From Lactuca virosa (taxonomy: Eukaryota > Streptophyta > Magnoliopsida > Asterales > Asteraceae): a DNA stretch of 64,000 nt. Each line of letters opens with the position of its first letter. Positions within the stretch are counted from its first letter, which is position 1. The notes under the pieces were generated by a model. It was not told the DNA's origin and ran no database searches. It saw only the letters and a program-made list of their open reading frames with translations. The DNA lies in assembly GCA_928212115.1 (NCBI GenBank), contig CAKMRJ010005745.1, positions 96,032,586 through 96,096,585 on the forward strand, written 5' to 3'. The position numbers and the translations under genes were made by a program. Below are positions 44,251 through 55,605 of the stretch, in pieces.

Positions 44251-46107
44251 TACTAAAACTAATATCATCTTTCAGTCCTATGCTCCGAGCATGCTGAATA
44301 TGCTTAGCCCTACTCAGACCCTTTGTGAGGGGATCTGCTGGGTTATCTTCAGATGACACCCTCTTTACTATAAGATGGCCTTCTTCACTCTATGTCTGAT
44401 GAAATGGTACTTTCTGTCGATATGTCTGGTCTTACCATGATCTCTCGGTTCCTTTGTCAAGGCAACCGCTCCTTCATTATCGCAGAACAGTTCCATAGGC
44501 TCCTGGATGGTTGGAACAACTCCGAGATCCCCGATGAAGTTCCTCAACCAAGCTGCTTCTTTCGACGCTTCACTTGCTGCATGTACTCTGATTCACAAGT
44601 AGAATCAGCCACCGTATTTTGCTTGGAACTCTTCCAAGTAACTGCTCCTCCATTCAGTAAAAACACCCAGCCTGACTGAGAACGGAAGTTATCTCTATCC
44701 GTCTGAAAGCTGGCATCACTGTAACCATCTACTCTCAAAGTATCACTGCCACCAAGCACAAGGACCCAGTCCTTTGTCCTTCGCAAATACTTGAGTATAT
44801 TCTTAACTGCTATCCAATGAGCTCTACCTGGGTTTCCCTGATAGCGACTGACCATGCTCAAAGCAAATGCCACATCAGGGCGAGTACATGTCATAGCGTA
44901 CATGATCGATCCGACAGCGGAAGCATAAGGTACACGACTCATGTCATCTATTTCAACATCTGTACTCGGGCATTGAGTCTTACTCAATTTGGTATTGCTC
45001 TGGATAGGTAGCTCCTTCTTGGAATTTTCCATACTAAACCTCTTTAGTACCTTATCCAAGTATGTGCTCTGACTAAGTCCAATTAGTCTCTTCTTTCTAT
45101 CTCTCAATATTCTAATCCCAAGAATATAGGCAGCTTCTCCAAGGTCTTTCATGGCAAAACACTTTCCAAGCCAAGACTTAACTTCTTTCAAGGTTGGAAC
45201 GTCGTTACCAATGAGTAATATGTCATCGACATACAACACCAGAAAAGTTACTATACTCCCACTAGCCTTGATATACACACAAACTCATCTTCACTTCTAG
45301 AGAAACCAAACTCTTTGACTTTCTCATGGAAGCAAAGATTCCAACTGCGAGATGCTTGTTTCAATCCATAAATGGATTTCTCAAGCTTGCACACTCTATT
45401 GGGAACTTTGCATCAACAAAACCCTCTGGCTGACTCATGTAAACATCTTCAGCCAACTTCCCATTAAGGAAAGCAGTTTTGACATCCATCTGCCAGATTT
45501 CATAATCATGAAAGGCAGCTATGGCGAGCAATATCCTAATAGATTTAATCTTAGCCACTGGCGAGAAGGTCTCATCATAGTCAACCCCTGGGGTTTGAGT
45601 GAAACCTTTTGCAACCAGTCGAGCCTTGAATGTGTGCACATTTCCATCCATGTCTGTCTTCTTCTTGAAGATCCATTTGCACCCAACTGTCTTACGACCT
45701 GGTGCACTATCAACCAAATTCCAAACTTGGTTGTCATACATGGACTTAATCTCGCTGTCCATTGCCTCTTTCCACTTGGAAGCCTCTGGGCCTGCCATTG
45801 CTTCCTTATAAGTGACTGGTTCATCTAAGTTTACCAGTGTTCTGTCACTTATGAATGTGTCACCATCTGAAGTAATATGAAAACCATACAACTCAGGTGG
45901 CACACTCACCCTAGTGGATCTTCTAAGAGGTAATGAGTTATCGATTGGTTCAACAGGAACTGTTTCCTCTGGTTGAGTGCTAGTGTCATCTAAGGTTCCT
46001 TCATTGGCTGACTCTTGAATTTCTTCAAGGTCAATAGTGCTCCCACTGTCCTCTTTGAATATGAGCTCTCTTTCAAGAAAGACTCCTCTTCGTGCTACAA
46101 AGACCAC
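44250..46107 (-). pseudogene. copia M reverse transcriptase and RNase H
   Basis: Frame 45361-46107 holds VFVARRGVF, the linker, RRSTRVSVPPELYGF, then KWIFKKKTDMDGNVHTFKAR, VDYDETFSPVAKIKSIRI and AFHDYEIWQMDVKTAFLNGK. It breaks at PEGFVDAKFP, where CCC has become CC, and again near 45280 with a TG insertion. Frame 44544-45278 holds VLYVDDILLIGND (catalytic, intact), KSWLGKCFAMKDLGEAAYIL, then RNase H motifs GYSDASFQTDRDNFRSQSGW and ADSTCESEY. One base is missing at TCESEYM, after which sequence continues as AWLRNFIGDLGVVP and RHIDRKYHFIRHR (to about 44300), ending near LTKGLSRAKHIQHARS. Catalytic residues are retained, so decay is by indel only. Confidence 0.9.
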
Positions 46108-47126
46108 GTTTCACTAGGCCTGTAGAACAAATATCCAAAAGACTGCTTTGGGTAACCAATGAAAACACATTTCTCACTTCTAGCTGCTAGCTTGTCGTGA
46201 GTCTCTCGTCTTACGAAAGCTTCACAACCCCAGACTTTAATATGTGCTAACGAGGGAACTTTCCCTGTCCACATTTCGTGAGGTGTTTTGGCAACCTTCT
46301 TTGTAGGGACAAGATTGAGGATGTGGGCGGCTGTCTCTAAGGCATACCCCCAGAAGTGAATAGGAAGCGAAGCCCGACTCATCATAGAACGAACCATGTC
46401 TAACAAGGTTCGATTGCGCCTCTCAGCTACACCATTTAACTGTGGTGTCCTAGGAGGAGTCAATTGTGAGACTATCCCACATTCTTTCAGATAGTCGTTA
46501 AACTCGATACTAAGATACTCCCCGCCTCTATCGGATCTAAGTATCTTTATCTTTCTGCCCAATTGATTTTCGACTTCATGCTTAAACTCTTTGAACTTTT
46601 CAAAAGTTTCTGACTTATGCTTGATCAAGTAGATATATCCATATCTGCTATAATCGTCAGTGAAAGTCACATAGAATCGATTAGCATCTCTTGTAGTTGA
46701 TCTGAAGGGCCCACACACATCCGTGTGTATGAGATCCAACAGACCTTCACCTCTTTCACAAGACCCTGTGAATGGTGATTTTGTCATCTTTCCCAAAAGA
46801 CAAGATTCACACATATCATCTGACTTTAGGTCAAATGATTCCAACACTCCATCCTTTTGGAGTTGGGCTATGCGTTTCTTGTTAATGTGTCCAAGACGAC
46901 AATGCCACAAGCATGCCTTGTCTACACTATTAGACAAGTCAATATTAAGTACACTATTTCCTAGGCTATCAACACAAGTCACTGTTTCATACACACCATT
47001 ACAAGGCAAAGCTTCAAACATAAAAACACCATTCTTATAAACAGAAATTGAACCATTCAAATCATTAAAAGAATATGTAAAACCTTGTCTGAACAATGCA
47101 TGAAATGAAATAATGTTTCTCGTCAT
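46095..47126 (-). CDS. copia M GAG-pre-integrase and integrase domain (open part)
   Basis: This 343-codon open stretch has the pre-integrase zinc motif CLWHCRLGHINKKRIAQL and CESCLLGKM. The rve core carries all three catalytic acids: HTDVCGPF, LRSDRGGEYLS and LNGVAERRNRT. After the core come IHFWGYALETAAHILNLVP, KVWGCEAFV and IGYPKQSFGYLFYRP. It starts after a frameshift from gag-protease (47065-47126 overlap) and ends because GAAAAC-type sequence has lost one A after RPSE. In a working element it would insert cDNA into the genome. No independent start is expected, since it is part of one polyprotein. Confidence 0.85.
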   Translation of the reverse strand: MTRNIISFHALFRQGFTYSFNDLNGSISVYKNGVFMFEALPCNGVYETVTCVDSLGNSVLNIDLSNSVDKACLWHCRLGHINKKRIAQLQKDGVLESFDLKSDDMCESCLLGKMTKSPFTGSCERGEGLLDLIHTDVCGPFRSTTRDANRFYVTFTDDYSRYGYIYLIKHKSETFEKFKEFKHEVENQLGRKIKILRSDRGGEYLSIEFNDYLKECGIVSQLTPPRTPQLNGVAERRNRTLLDMVRSMMSRASLPIHFWGYALETAAHILNLVPTKKVAKTPHEMWTGKVPSLAHIKVWGCEAFVRRETHDKLAARSEKCVFIGYPKQSFGYLFYRPSETWSL

Positions 47127-48272
47127 AGCAACAATTTATTAAATCTAATCTAACATCATTACTAAGCAGAAGCTGATAAACTCCGATCTTGGTTACTGGT
47201 GAAGACTTTCTGTTTCCCATGATCAGGTTTATCCTTCCTCGCTCTATCTCCTCACTTTCCTTTAGACCCTGCAAATCAGAACAGATATGAAAACCACATC
47301 CTGTATCAAGGACCCATGAACGAGAAGATAATGAGTTATTAGCAGAAATAGTGTAAATACCTGCCGAAGATGGCTTCACTTTGCCATCCTTGATATCTTG
47401 CAGATATTGTGGGCAAGATCTCTTCCAATGCCCCTTTTGGTTGCAGTAAAAGCAAACTGCCTCTTTTGGATCAGAAACATGGGGAGTGGAACCATTGGGC
47501 TTAGCCTTTGGGCCATTACTAGATGACCCAGCTTGAGCCTTGCTCTTCCAGTTTTGCTTGGGAGGACCTTTCCTCTTTTTCCCCTTTCCCTGTCCAATAG
47601 CCAAAACAGGGGCACTAGCAGGTGTGGAGGGTATACTTTTACCCTTCATCCCTGCCTCAGCTGTCTGCAACAAGTTGTGCAATTGGGCCAAGGTCTGCTC
47701 AGTATTGTTCAAATGGTAAGTTAGAATAAACTGACCATAACATTCAGGAAGTGAGTTCAAGACCATGTCAATGGCCAATTCCTCATCAAAGTGAATATTG
47801 AGCTTGACCAAACGCTCTATGTAGCGTTGCATTCTTTGCACATGTGACACAACCGACTCCCCATCTTTCATCTTGCAAGCCATGAGTGACTTGACTACTT
47901 CGAACTTTTCTTGACGAGCTCGCTTATGGTACTTTTCCATAAGGTCCTTGTTCATCTCGAAAGGCCAGTAGTCCTCATAGTACCTCTGCAGTTCTGGGGA
48001 CATAGTTGCCACCATGATGCATGCCACTTTGGTAGCATCATCGTAATGTTTCTTGTAGGCAGCAAGATCTTCAGGAGTAGCTTCATTCTCATCAAGCTCT
48101 TTGAGCTCCTTTTCAAGAACATATTCTTTGTTCTCGAAACGAAGAGCCATCTTGATGTTGCGCATCCAATCGTTATAGTTTGAGCCATCCATAACGACTT
48201 TGGAGCAATATTGAGCAAAGAGAAGTTTTGGTTGGAGGAGGACGAAGCAGAAGTGTTTCCAGGAGTAGACAT
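47065..48272 (-). CDS. copia M gag and protease domain (open part)
   Basis: The likely polyprotein start is the ATG at 48270-48272 (MSTPGNTSASSSSNQNFSLL). One A is missing in AAA near 48205, which shifts out of the main frame 47065-48192. The main frame has SNYNDWMRNIKMALRFENKE, YEDYWPFEMNKDLMEKYHKR, ELAIDMVLNSLPECYGQFIL, a complete CCHC knuckle CFYCNQKGHWKRSC (about 47410-47455) and the protease site SWVLDTGCGFHICSDLQG (about 47265-47320). It ends in another frame shift at NCCYDEKHYF. Gag and protease motifs are intact. Confidence 0.88.
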
Positions 48273-49575
48273 CTGAAAAGAAAGAAAGTTTTAGTTAGAT
48301 TTCAAGATACCTTAATAAAATAACCCAAAGATATAATATCAAGGTTAGGATCCAACTATGAAGATTCACAACTTAGAAATGGGATGCCGAGATCCAAGTG
48401 CAAATTTCATAAAGGTAGGTGAATGACGATTCACCAATTCCACCATTAGACGAAACAAACGAAGTGAAATTCCTAATTCTTTTGAGATACATTGAAACTA
48501 TTCAATGGCATGTTTTAATCTCAGATTATGCTCTTCTATTTGTGACTGGGATGCCGAGGATCACAAACAAGATGTGAATAACCATGCAAATGTGCTTGGT
48601 AACCTCATTGTCTTTATCATTAACTATTGATGTGCTGGTAAACCACACACGCTCCATCAAAATGACAATTATGAGATACCCATTACTACTCTTTATTAGT
48701 GCCTTTTAGTGTGCTGGTTAACCACACACGCTCCACTAACGACCAATAAAGCATAATGTGCAATTTCATGGATTAGCATACTTTTCACATTTTTCCTAAA
48801 GTAACTAGAGTTGGGATTTTGAAAATAATGTTCTAGTACTTTCTTTAATATCATTATACTTTTAATGAGAAGTAGTTGTCCTATCAAATCCGTTCTGCTA
48901 ACGACCCTCCACTAATCAAGGAAGCGGTGGGTGAGAGTGGACACCCATTCAACTACCATTTTATAGGCAGTTTCCTTATACCCCCCTTATAGATTAGCTT
49001 CGTGAATGAGGCATACTAGCGATTTGACTGACCATATTCTTATACATATAATATTAAACCTTTAATTATAATATATATATAAGGTGTGTTTTAAAACTTT
49101 TTAAAACTTCAAGGGTTTATATAAATTTCGAAATTTAAGCTATTAAATTCAAATTTAAATAAACCAATTAACTAGATTTAATATTTATCTATTAATTAAC
49201 TATTAATCAAATTATTAAATCTTGTAAGGATTATCTAATTAAATTAATCAATTAATTTAATCCTAATCCTTATCCCTCTAATTTCGAAAAATAGGGTAAG
49301 GATAATTATCCAATTAATCTAATTAAGTAACAATTATCCAAAAACAAGAAACCCTAGTTATCCTCTAGCATATTTCGAAATTTACAAGGGAGGAGGCTAG
49401 GGTTTTCAAAACCCTAACCCTAATTTCGATTAGGGTTCTTTGGAGGCTAGGGTTTTCGAAAAAAACCCTTTGATCCAAAACCCTAGAAATCGAAAATTTG
49501 GCCTTTAGGGTTTAATAGCTATAAACCCTAATTTGCAATTCAACAATTGTAGCAATTCAATTTAAAACAACAATG
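48273..49575 (-). other. copia M 5' leader with conserved structured tract
   Basis: This is 1.3 kb between gag and primer site, without an open frame. The part next to gag (about 48400-49020) matches the copia B leader (about 55625-56280) in the opposite orientation, with shared words such as GCCTCATTCACGAAGC, CTATAAGGGGGGTATAAGG and GGGTGTCCACTCTCACCCAC. Two copies of a TGGAGCGTGTGTGG motif lie at about 48709-48735 and 48631-48657. The primer-proximal part is AT-rich with many AAACCCTAG words. Confidence 0.75.
48709..48729 (-). other. Kissing-loop-like hairpin in copia M leader
   Basis: On the element's sense strand: stem GTGTGT, loop GGTTAACCA, stem GCACAC (five Watson-Crick pairs and one U-G). 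The loop holds the 8-nt palindrome GGTTAACC. The copia B hairpin at 55913-55933 has the same geometry with a full six-pair stem. The role is inferred. Confidence 0.55.
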
Positions 49576-49587
49576 GCTCTGATACCA
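49576..49587 (-). other. Primer binding site, initiator tRNA-Met (copia M)
   Basis: Plus-strand GCTCTGATACCA, one base from the LTR start (49589). It is complementary to the 3' end of initiator tRNA-Met. Confidence 0.96.
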
Positions 49588-49588
49588 C

Positions 49589-50451
49589 TGATGGGTTTTA
49601 GGTAAAACAAATAAACTAGAAACAATTCCTAAGTTCACATGCAACCTACTTTGGATCTATGTTTTAACTATTGAACATACAACTTTGAATTGCAAAACAA
49701 GAACCCTAGAGGAGAGAGGCTATTTCGAAAATAGTAAACTAGGGTTTAGGGTTTACATACCTTTCAATTGTTATAGCAAACAATTGATATTCCCTTGATC
49801 TTGATCTTGATCTTCTTGGAAGCTTTAGCACCACAAGTGTAATGCCTCTAATGGAATCACACCCAAACTAGCAAGAAGGAAAGTAGAAGAAGAGAGAGGG
49901 GAGGGAGTATGCAAAATCTCGGCCTTAGGGTTTCTTCAAAAGAAAGAGTGACCAAAAACATGAACCAGGAGGCTCCTTATATAGCTGAGGGATCTAGGGT
50001 TTAAGGGAAACCCTAGTTATCCTTTGCTTAGGGCCTAAGCAAACCCAAGGGCCTTATCCAAGCCCCTATGGACGAAATTATTAGGGTTTCCCCTAAAGAT
50101 TTCGTCCACCCTCTTCCAAGGGGGTTCTAGAGCCTTCCACTCAACTATTAGATAATTGCAAACTAGTCCCTGCACCTTATAATTAATTCTTTTAACCCCA
50201 AAATCAATTCTGATTAATTTCTGGCTAACAATTAATTAAACATAATGATTTATAATTAATATATTAATCCATTAACATATTAATAAATCATTTATATATA
50301 TATATTAATTTATTAATCTTATAAATTAATATATCTCCTTTCATAATTTCCTTGTCCAGTTGCTAGGTTGAGGGCAACCCAAAAGGACTGTGCTGCTATC
50401 AATTCAAGTACATACCAATTATAGTTATGGGCTTAGACACCTAATCCAACA
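49589..50451 (-). repeat. 5' LTR of copia M
   Basis: Nearly identical to 42520-43381. Differences seen: a 1-bp indel in CTATT(A)TCG, G/A in ATGGAGTCAC, C/A in GATTTCTAAT, a TA-unit length change and C/A in AATATCTCTCC. TATA box near 49977-49986 on the minus strand. GAAAG follows at 50452. Confidence 0.97.
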
Positions 50452-50456
50452 GAAAG

Positions 50457-51486
50457 CGCAATAGATCCACAATCAATCCTTGCTTCCCGATACAAGAGAT
50501 CCAGGGCGAACCGGACCTTAGCTCCTATAGTAGGGACTGTGATCGCGTACGCCTCACAAGATACTCATGCCACATCGACCCACCCGTGCTCACCAGCGTT
50601 GAAATACTATCGCCAACCCCGCGACCAACTGAACCCGAGCTGGAATACAACCTGACCATTGGGTCACAAGCCTGCACTCCTTTCGACCTCGAAAAAACTG
50701 AAAGGGCACAATCCTTGCCCTAGAAAATGACATTCTAATCCATCAATCAACCATTCTACTTCCAGCTGCAAAACTCAAGTTGATCATAATCATCACTCTC
50801 TTCCTGAGTCCCGCGACTCGCATCCCAACCTCGAGCAGATCCCCCGAAGCCTCAAACCGAGAAAATCTTATGCCAGCCTCTCCTGATTAACCCGCGGAAT
50901 GTAACGAGTATGGAAGATCTCCCTGAACTGATCCCAAGTAACTGCAACTCTCTACTCATCAGAATACATCCCAGTAACAAGTCTCCCCAATCCTTCGCCC
51001 TAGACCTCAGCAGGTTCAGAGCGCACCTGACCTTTTGGTCAGCAGGACATGAACATGTGAAGAAACATCCCTCCTCTTCAGATAGCCACTCATGGCTATG
51101 ATCGGGTCCTGAACCCCATCGAAAGTCAGGGGCTTCGTGTTATCGAAGTATTGATACTGGAAAGCTCGTCCAGCCCCACCACATGCAGCTGCTACAACTG
51201 CGGAGGATGCAGTGGCAACCGTCTCAGCAATGGCTGCGTATCTGTCATCAAAGTACTCCATCATCGCGGTCTTGATAGACCCAAACATCTTCGGAATCTG
51301 ATCCTGGACCATCTCAATCACCTCCTCTCGGATGATCTCCCTGACACGATCCTCTGTCAATGCTGGCCTATCCTGGCTGCCAGCTCCCGATCCTGACCCA
51401 GATCCGGTCTCAAATCGCCTCGTAGTCACCATTCTGATAATACACCAAAAAGATCCCAGATAATCCATATGGTAATAGGGAACCAA
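50457..51486 (-). pseudogene. gypsy C gag
   Basis: Frame 51016-51486 begins after MVTTRRFETGSGSGSGAG and has EDRVREIIREEVIEMVQDQI, MFGSIKTAMMEYFDDRYAAI and YFDNTKPLTFDGVQDPI. A second block, VTWDQFREIFHTRYIPRV, lies at 50895-50950 after a stop. The gag then runs into the copia M insertion, and probably resumes at 42514 with ETLNDMISRAE. A zinc knuckle was not found. The similarity to gypsy A gag (FGSIKTVMIEIFDERY) places both in one lineage. Confidence 0.8.
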
Positions 51487-52196
51487 CTCCCAATAAAACC
51501 CTAGGGTTTGTGACTTCCTTGCTACGCGTATGGGTCATGTGCTTTCAGTAGTACGGGGCCCAAACGACCTTCCACACCTACCCATATTTGTCTTAAGTAT
51601 CATCGCAACGCCCTAGCAATATACAAATGCATGGTGAGCGCTCAATCCTCACTCCTAGAGGAAGGCTAAATATCTCATAATTGGCTGGTAGCTCCCGCAC
51701 AACTCATCCTACCACAACTGCCACACGACCCTCCATTGGTGCCAGATGACTATCACATGAATAAAATCACATACCCCATAGTTTAAACAATCTTAGGCTA
51801 AAAGATTCAAATCCCACAACGTTTGCACTCAGACGAGAGCTGCGCAGCAGGACCAAACCTCTCAACCTAAGATCCTTTAAACCATGTAGTATATGACTTA
51901 GCGTATCCGCTCAATAGCAGTTCACACGCGAAAGAGTCACAGATCATCCCAACAAGAGAACCCTATAGGAACTAAGGCATCATATAATCAAGCAATTCTA
52001 TCATGCAATACTTGAAGATCCCTAGCCTATCACTAGCATGATGTTCTAACATATCACAATATCAAATACCTGTATGGTATTTTGGGGTCTACTTACTGGC
52101 TCTGGCTGATCGTACACTATCCTCATTTCTTATTTTGAAAATCCTTAGTTTAAGACTGGATTTACAAGAGTGTTCCTCCAATTCACTCAAACTAAG
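51487..52196 (-). other. gypsy C 5' leader
   Basis: No coding sequence recognised. Some words resemble the gypsy A leader (GTGACTTCCTTG, TACGCGTA, and CCATATTTGTCT against CGTATTTGTCT), supporting common origin. Confidence 0.6.
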
Positions 52197-52208
52197 GCTA
52201 TGATACCA
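52197..52208 (-). other. Primer binding site variant (gypsy C)
   Basis: Plus GCTATGATACCA against the consensus GCTCTGATACCA, so one mismatch to the initiator tRNA-Met site. It lies beside the right LTR start. Confidence 0.85.
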
Positions 52209-52211
52209 ACT

Positions 52212-54026
52212 TTTAACATCCATAAAATTCATCAAAATTTAAAACTTTTTCAAGCATTCAAAAACCATTATTTATTACAAAATATTTTCAAAATAGTTTC
52301 ATATCAGAGTATCCTAGAAATCAAAATCGTAAAATGTGAGGAGGTGCACAATCACGCCTTCGCCTTACCGCGATCATCTGAAAGTACCTAAAACAAAATC
52401 CAAAACTGTAAGCCCGAAGCTTAGTGAGTTCCCCCAAAATACCAATGTCGTACAAATATAGCCATATCATACCAAACAAACAACATGCATATAGAGTCTA
52501 TAGAATGGATGGATTGTCCTCATCGGGCCTACAGTCTATCTGGCCCACTCTCAGAACCTTCAGCATGTCTGGTCCGCCCATCCGGGCCTTCAGCCTGTTT
52601 GGACCGTTCTCCGGGCCTTCGGCCTGACTGATATGCCCTACCGGGCCTGCGATCTATCCGGGCCGCCATGGGTATGTTGGCCTACAACACAAAGCAGGTC
52701 TGCCTCAACCCACCCCAACCATAATCAGCACATAGATAAAATTGCTAGCATATACAAACAGTCAGACCGATCTAACATATCACTAATCATAGCATCATCC
52801 TATAAAGCAGGATACCGACCTAACAGGTCACTAAACATAGCATCATCCTACATACCAATATATCGACCTAACAGGTCACTAAGCATATCATCATGCAATA
52901 ACCAGGATAACAATCCAAAGGAAAGGGCCGACATTGGTTCCTTCGACCCTATTGATATAGTAAGAAGAACTCACATCACTCTGCTGAAGTCTCGCGGATA
53001 AACTCTGGCTACTGGATGACAGATTCCCGAACTGTCAACATCAAAACGACACCCAATTAATAATTGGGTTCTAACACATAACCATAAGTCCATGCTTGGG
53101 GTAAAAGACTACTTTACCCCCAACCTAGCTTGATTCAAGCCTAAGGCCCAAGCTCACACTCCAAAGGCCTAAAAGTCAAACAATGGACCAAATCCTAACA
53201 TATGGCCCAATTTTCCAAATTGGGCCCAACCCCCTCACATGGTCTTACCTTAAGGCCCAACCATTTATTCTTGTCCAAACACTTGGCATTAATATGGTCC
53301 AATATCTCATAATCATCAAGGCCCAATTATGGCCCACCTAAGGCCTAATTTTCCAAATTGGGCCCAAGCCTTTCCAATGGGCCTTATCCTACAGCCCAAT
53401 CCAAAGATTCTAGTCCATATACTTGTTCTTGGATGGCCCATCAATAGCCCAATCACCAAAGCCCAACAAAAGGCCCAAGCAAAATTAGGGTTTTCACATA
53501 AAATGACCATTAGGTTTAAGTGTTCTTACTTAACCTATTAAGGACTTAATCCATTAAGTCCATCATCTTACTAGGTAAATCATACGGTGTGATCAGGTGT
53601 AATTCATAATTCAATTCTAATGGGCCAAAACACCGGTCCCGATAAGTCCAAACCAACAAATCCAAAATTAGGGTTTTCTAAACCCTAATTAGGGTTTCCA
53701 ACCCAATCACGTGCCCATTAGTCAAATGGTTAGGTTTTTAGGTCAATTAGGGCTTCATTAAGTCAATTAGGGTTAAATAAGTCGGGCACCACCCACTACC
53801 ACCTCGGGTAATGGTGGTTAATGGAAGCTCACGGTGGCGGCCACCACCTCGTGGTGGGGGTTTTGATTTTTGGCTACATATGTCCAAGCATTCCAAAATA
53901 ACAATCACACACACAAAAGCACACAGCCACCCAAGGTGGCGGCAGAATGGCGGCGTGAGGTGGCAACAATGTACATACAATATTGTTTTCCTTGAATAAT
54001 CCGGCCATACAATGTACATACAATAT
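52212..54026 (-). repeat. 5' LTR of gypsy C, first part
   Basis: It aligns with 38273-39420. It contains ~675 bp (about 52975-53650) absent from the left LTR, including a GGCCCA/TGGGCC-rich tract at 53140-53480. The tandem CGGGCCTTC block is at 52520-52670. It also has a local duplication of CAATGTACATACAATATTGT at about 53967 and 54011 that the left LTR lacks, next to the copia B insertion point. Confidence 0.88.
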
Positions 54027-54808
54027 TGTTGGATAAGGTGTCTAAGTCCATAACTATTTCTGGTATGTACTTGACGCGGTTGGCATGGTCCATTTGGGTT
54101 GCATGACATCATGATAATTGGATAAACAAAATGAGAAGAAGGACACTTATGATTTCTTAATATATTATAATTTATAATATATTAATATGAAATCATATTA
54201 TTTAATTAGTATTGATCATGAATTAATTTGGAATTAATTTTGTGATCAAAAGAGACTAATTAAATAAACAGGGATTGATTTTGTAAATCATCCATTCTTA
54301 TATAGTGGGCTAATGATCCATGGTTTATTGGATTGGGCTAAAACCCATAGGGTGCTCCATGGATGCTCCATGGAGGTTAAAACCCACGGATCATGGACGA
54401 AATGAAAAGCCATGTCAATTAGGGTTTACATGGTGTAACCCTACTTGTGACACACTATATAAAGACCCCATAGGCTAGCAAAATCGGCACTAAGACTAGA
54501 ACAAGGAGGGCTAGCCGATTTTGAGTGATAGTGTGCTTCTCTCAAAGTTATTCCAAGAGTTGTGGTGTTGTATGAAACATTTGAGGCATCACATTTGGGG
54601 TGCTAGGTTCACAAAGTTCTTAAGGAATTCAAGCAACAACAAAGGTATGTTATTCTACTAGTTTTATGTTTCAAGTTCCCCATGCCATGCTAGTTAGGGT
54701 AAGAACCTTGGAAAAATCAAATTTGCATGTATCTTAGTAAAACATAGATCCAAGGTTTCTAGGGTTGCATGTACACCATAGGAGTGTTAGAATGCTCAAA
54801 ACACATCA
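54027..54808 (+). repeat. 5' LTR of copia B
   Basis: It starts TGTTGGATAAGGTGTCTAAG and ends TCAAAACACATCA. A TATA box TATATAAA lies at 54456-54463. It is 782 bp long. Confidence 0.96.
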
Positions 54809-54809
54809 G

Positions 54810-54821
54810 TGGTATCAGAGC
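54810..54821 (+). other. Primer binding site, initiator tRNA-Met (copia B)
   Basis: TGGTATCAGAGC, one base inside the 5' LTR. Confidence 0.96.
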
Positions 54822-55528
54822 CTTGGCTTGTTTTCTTGATACTTGATGCAAAAATGCTTGAAAAAATCGATTTTTGTGTTCACTGTGCAGTGGATTCACG
54901 AAGTCCATGGGGGGGGGGGGGGGGGCTCGACGAGTCCAAGTGAAAATGCATCCTACTCGTCGAGTAGGTTCTTGCACTCGACGAGTAGGAGCCCCTTTGT
55001 GCAGAATTTCAAGTTTTACTACTGGAAATGGACTAGAATCATTACCCTAAACTGTTTTGGACTTGTAAAACCTGTTTTTGGTGTGGTAATGATTATGCTA
55101 ATCCATTTTCAATTGTTATTAGCAAAATTTCAAGTTTTATATGTGTTTATATGATTCTTGAAATTGTTGATATGAATGTTTATACACTTATGAGTTTGGT
55201 AGATCATAGGAATTATTTGCAAATTGTTTGTTAGTTTAATTCTTGATCTAGGTGTTTTAATGGAGTCCATAATTTGTCCTCAAGTTATGGATTACCAAAA
55301 TTCTTTTCTTTTAAAGTCCATTAAAGAACACATAGGTTACATAAAATGAAGAGTCTTCATTTTAATAAACCATTAACTCATAAGTTATGAAGTTGAAAAG
55401 TTTTGAATAGTTACAAAACTTGCCCTCAAGTTTTGGAACATGTAAAGTCACTTTAGAAAACTTTAGTTCCAACCCCTAGAATTTTAAAAGTTAAAATTCA
55501 ACCCTTATACTTTATAGTATTATAATCT

Positions 55529-55605
<77 letters not shown>

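Larger units (their letters stand above)
42520..50451 (-). mobile_element. Young Ty1/copia element (copia M) with target duplication GAAAG
   Basis: LTRs at 42520-43381 and 49589-50451 differ by about three substitutions and two small indels by eye. GAAAG flanks both sides (42515-42519 and 50452-50456). The minus-strand order is primer site, long leader, gag, protease, integrase, RT, RNase H, conserved 3' region and polypurine tract. All catalytic motifs are present, but the frame is interrupted about six times, mostly by one-base changes. It sits in the gag of gypsy C. Confidence 0.97.

Noticed and set aside
46723..47040. Plus-strand frames across copia M (also 45352-45828, 47911-48183)
   Set aside because: Antisense shadows of the minus-strand gag-pol.
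47065..47126. Programmed gag-pol frameshift in copia M
   Set aside because: The break lies after protease within the pre-integrase region and is not at the same place in copia A or B; simple indel decay explains it.
54810..54822. Possible tRNA gene fragment (TGGTATCAGAGCC)
   Set aside because: It is a retroelement primer binding site beside an LTR; no tRNA fold surrounds it.
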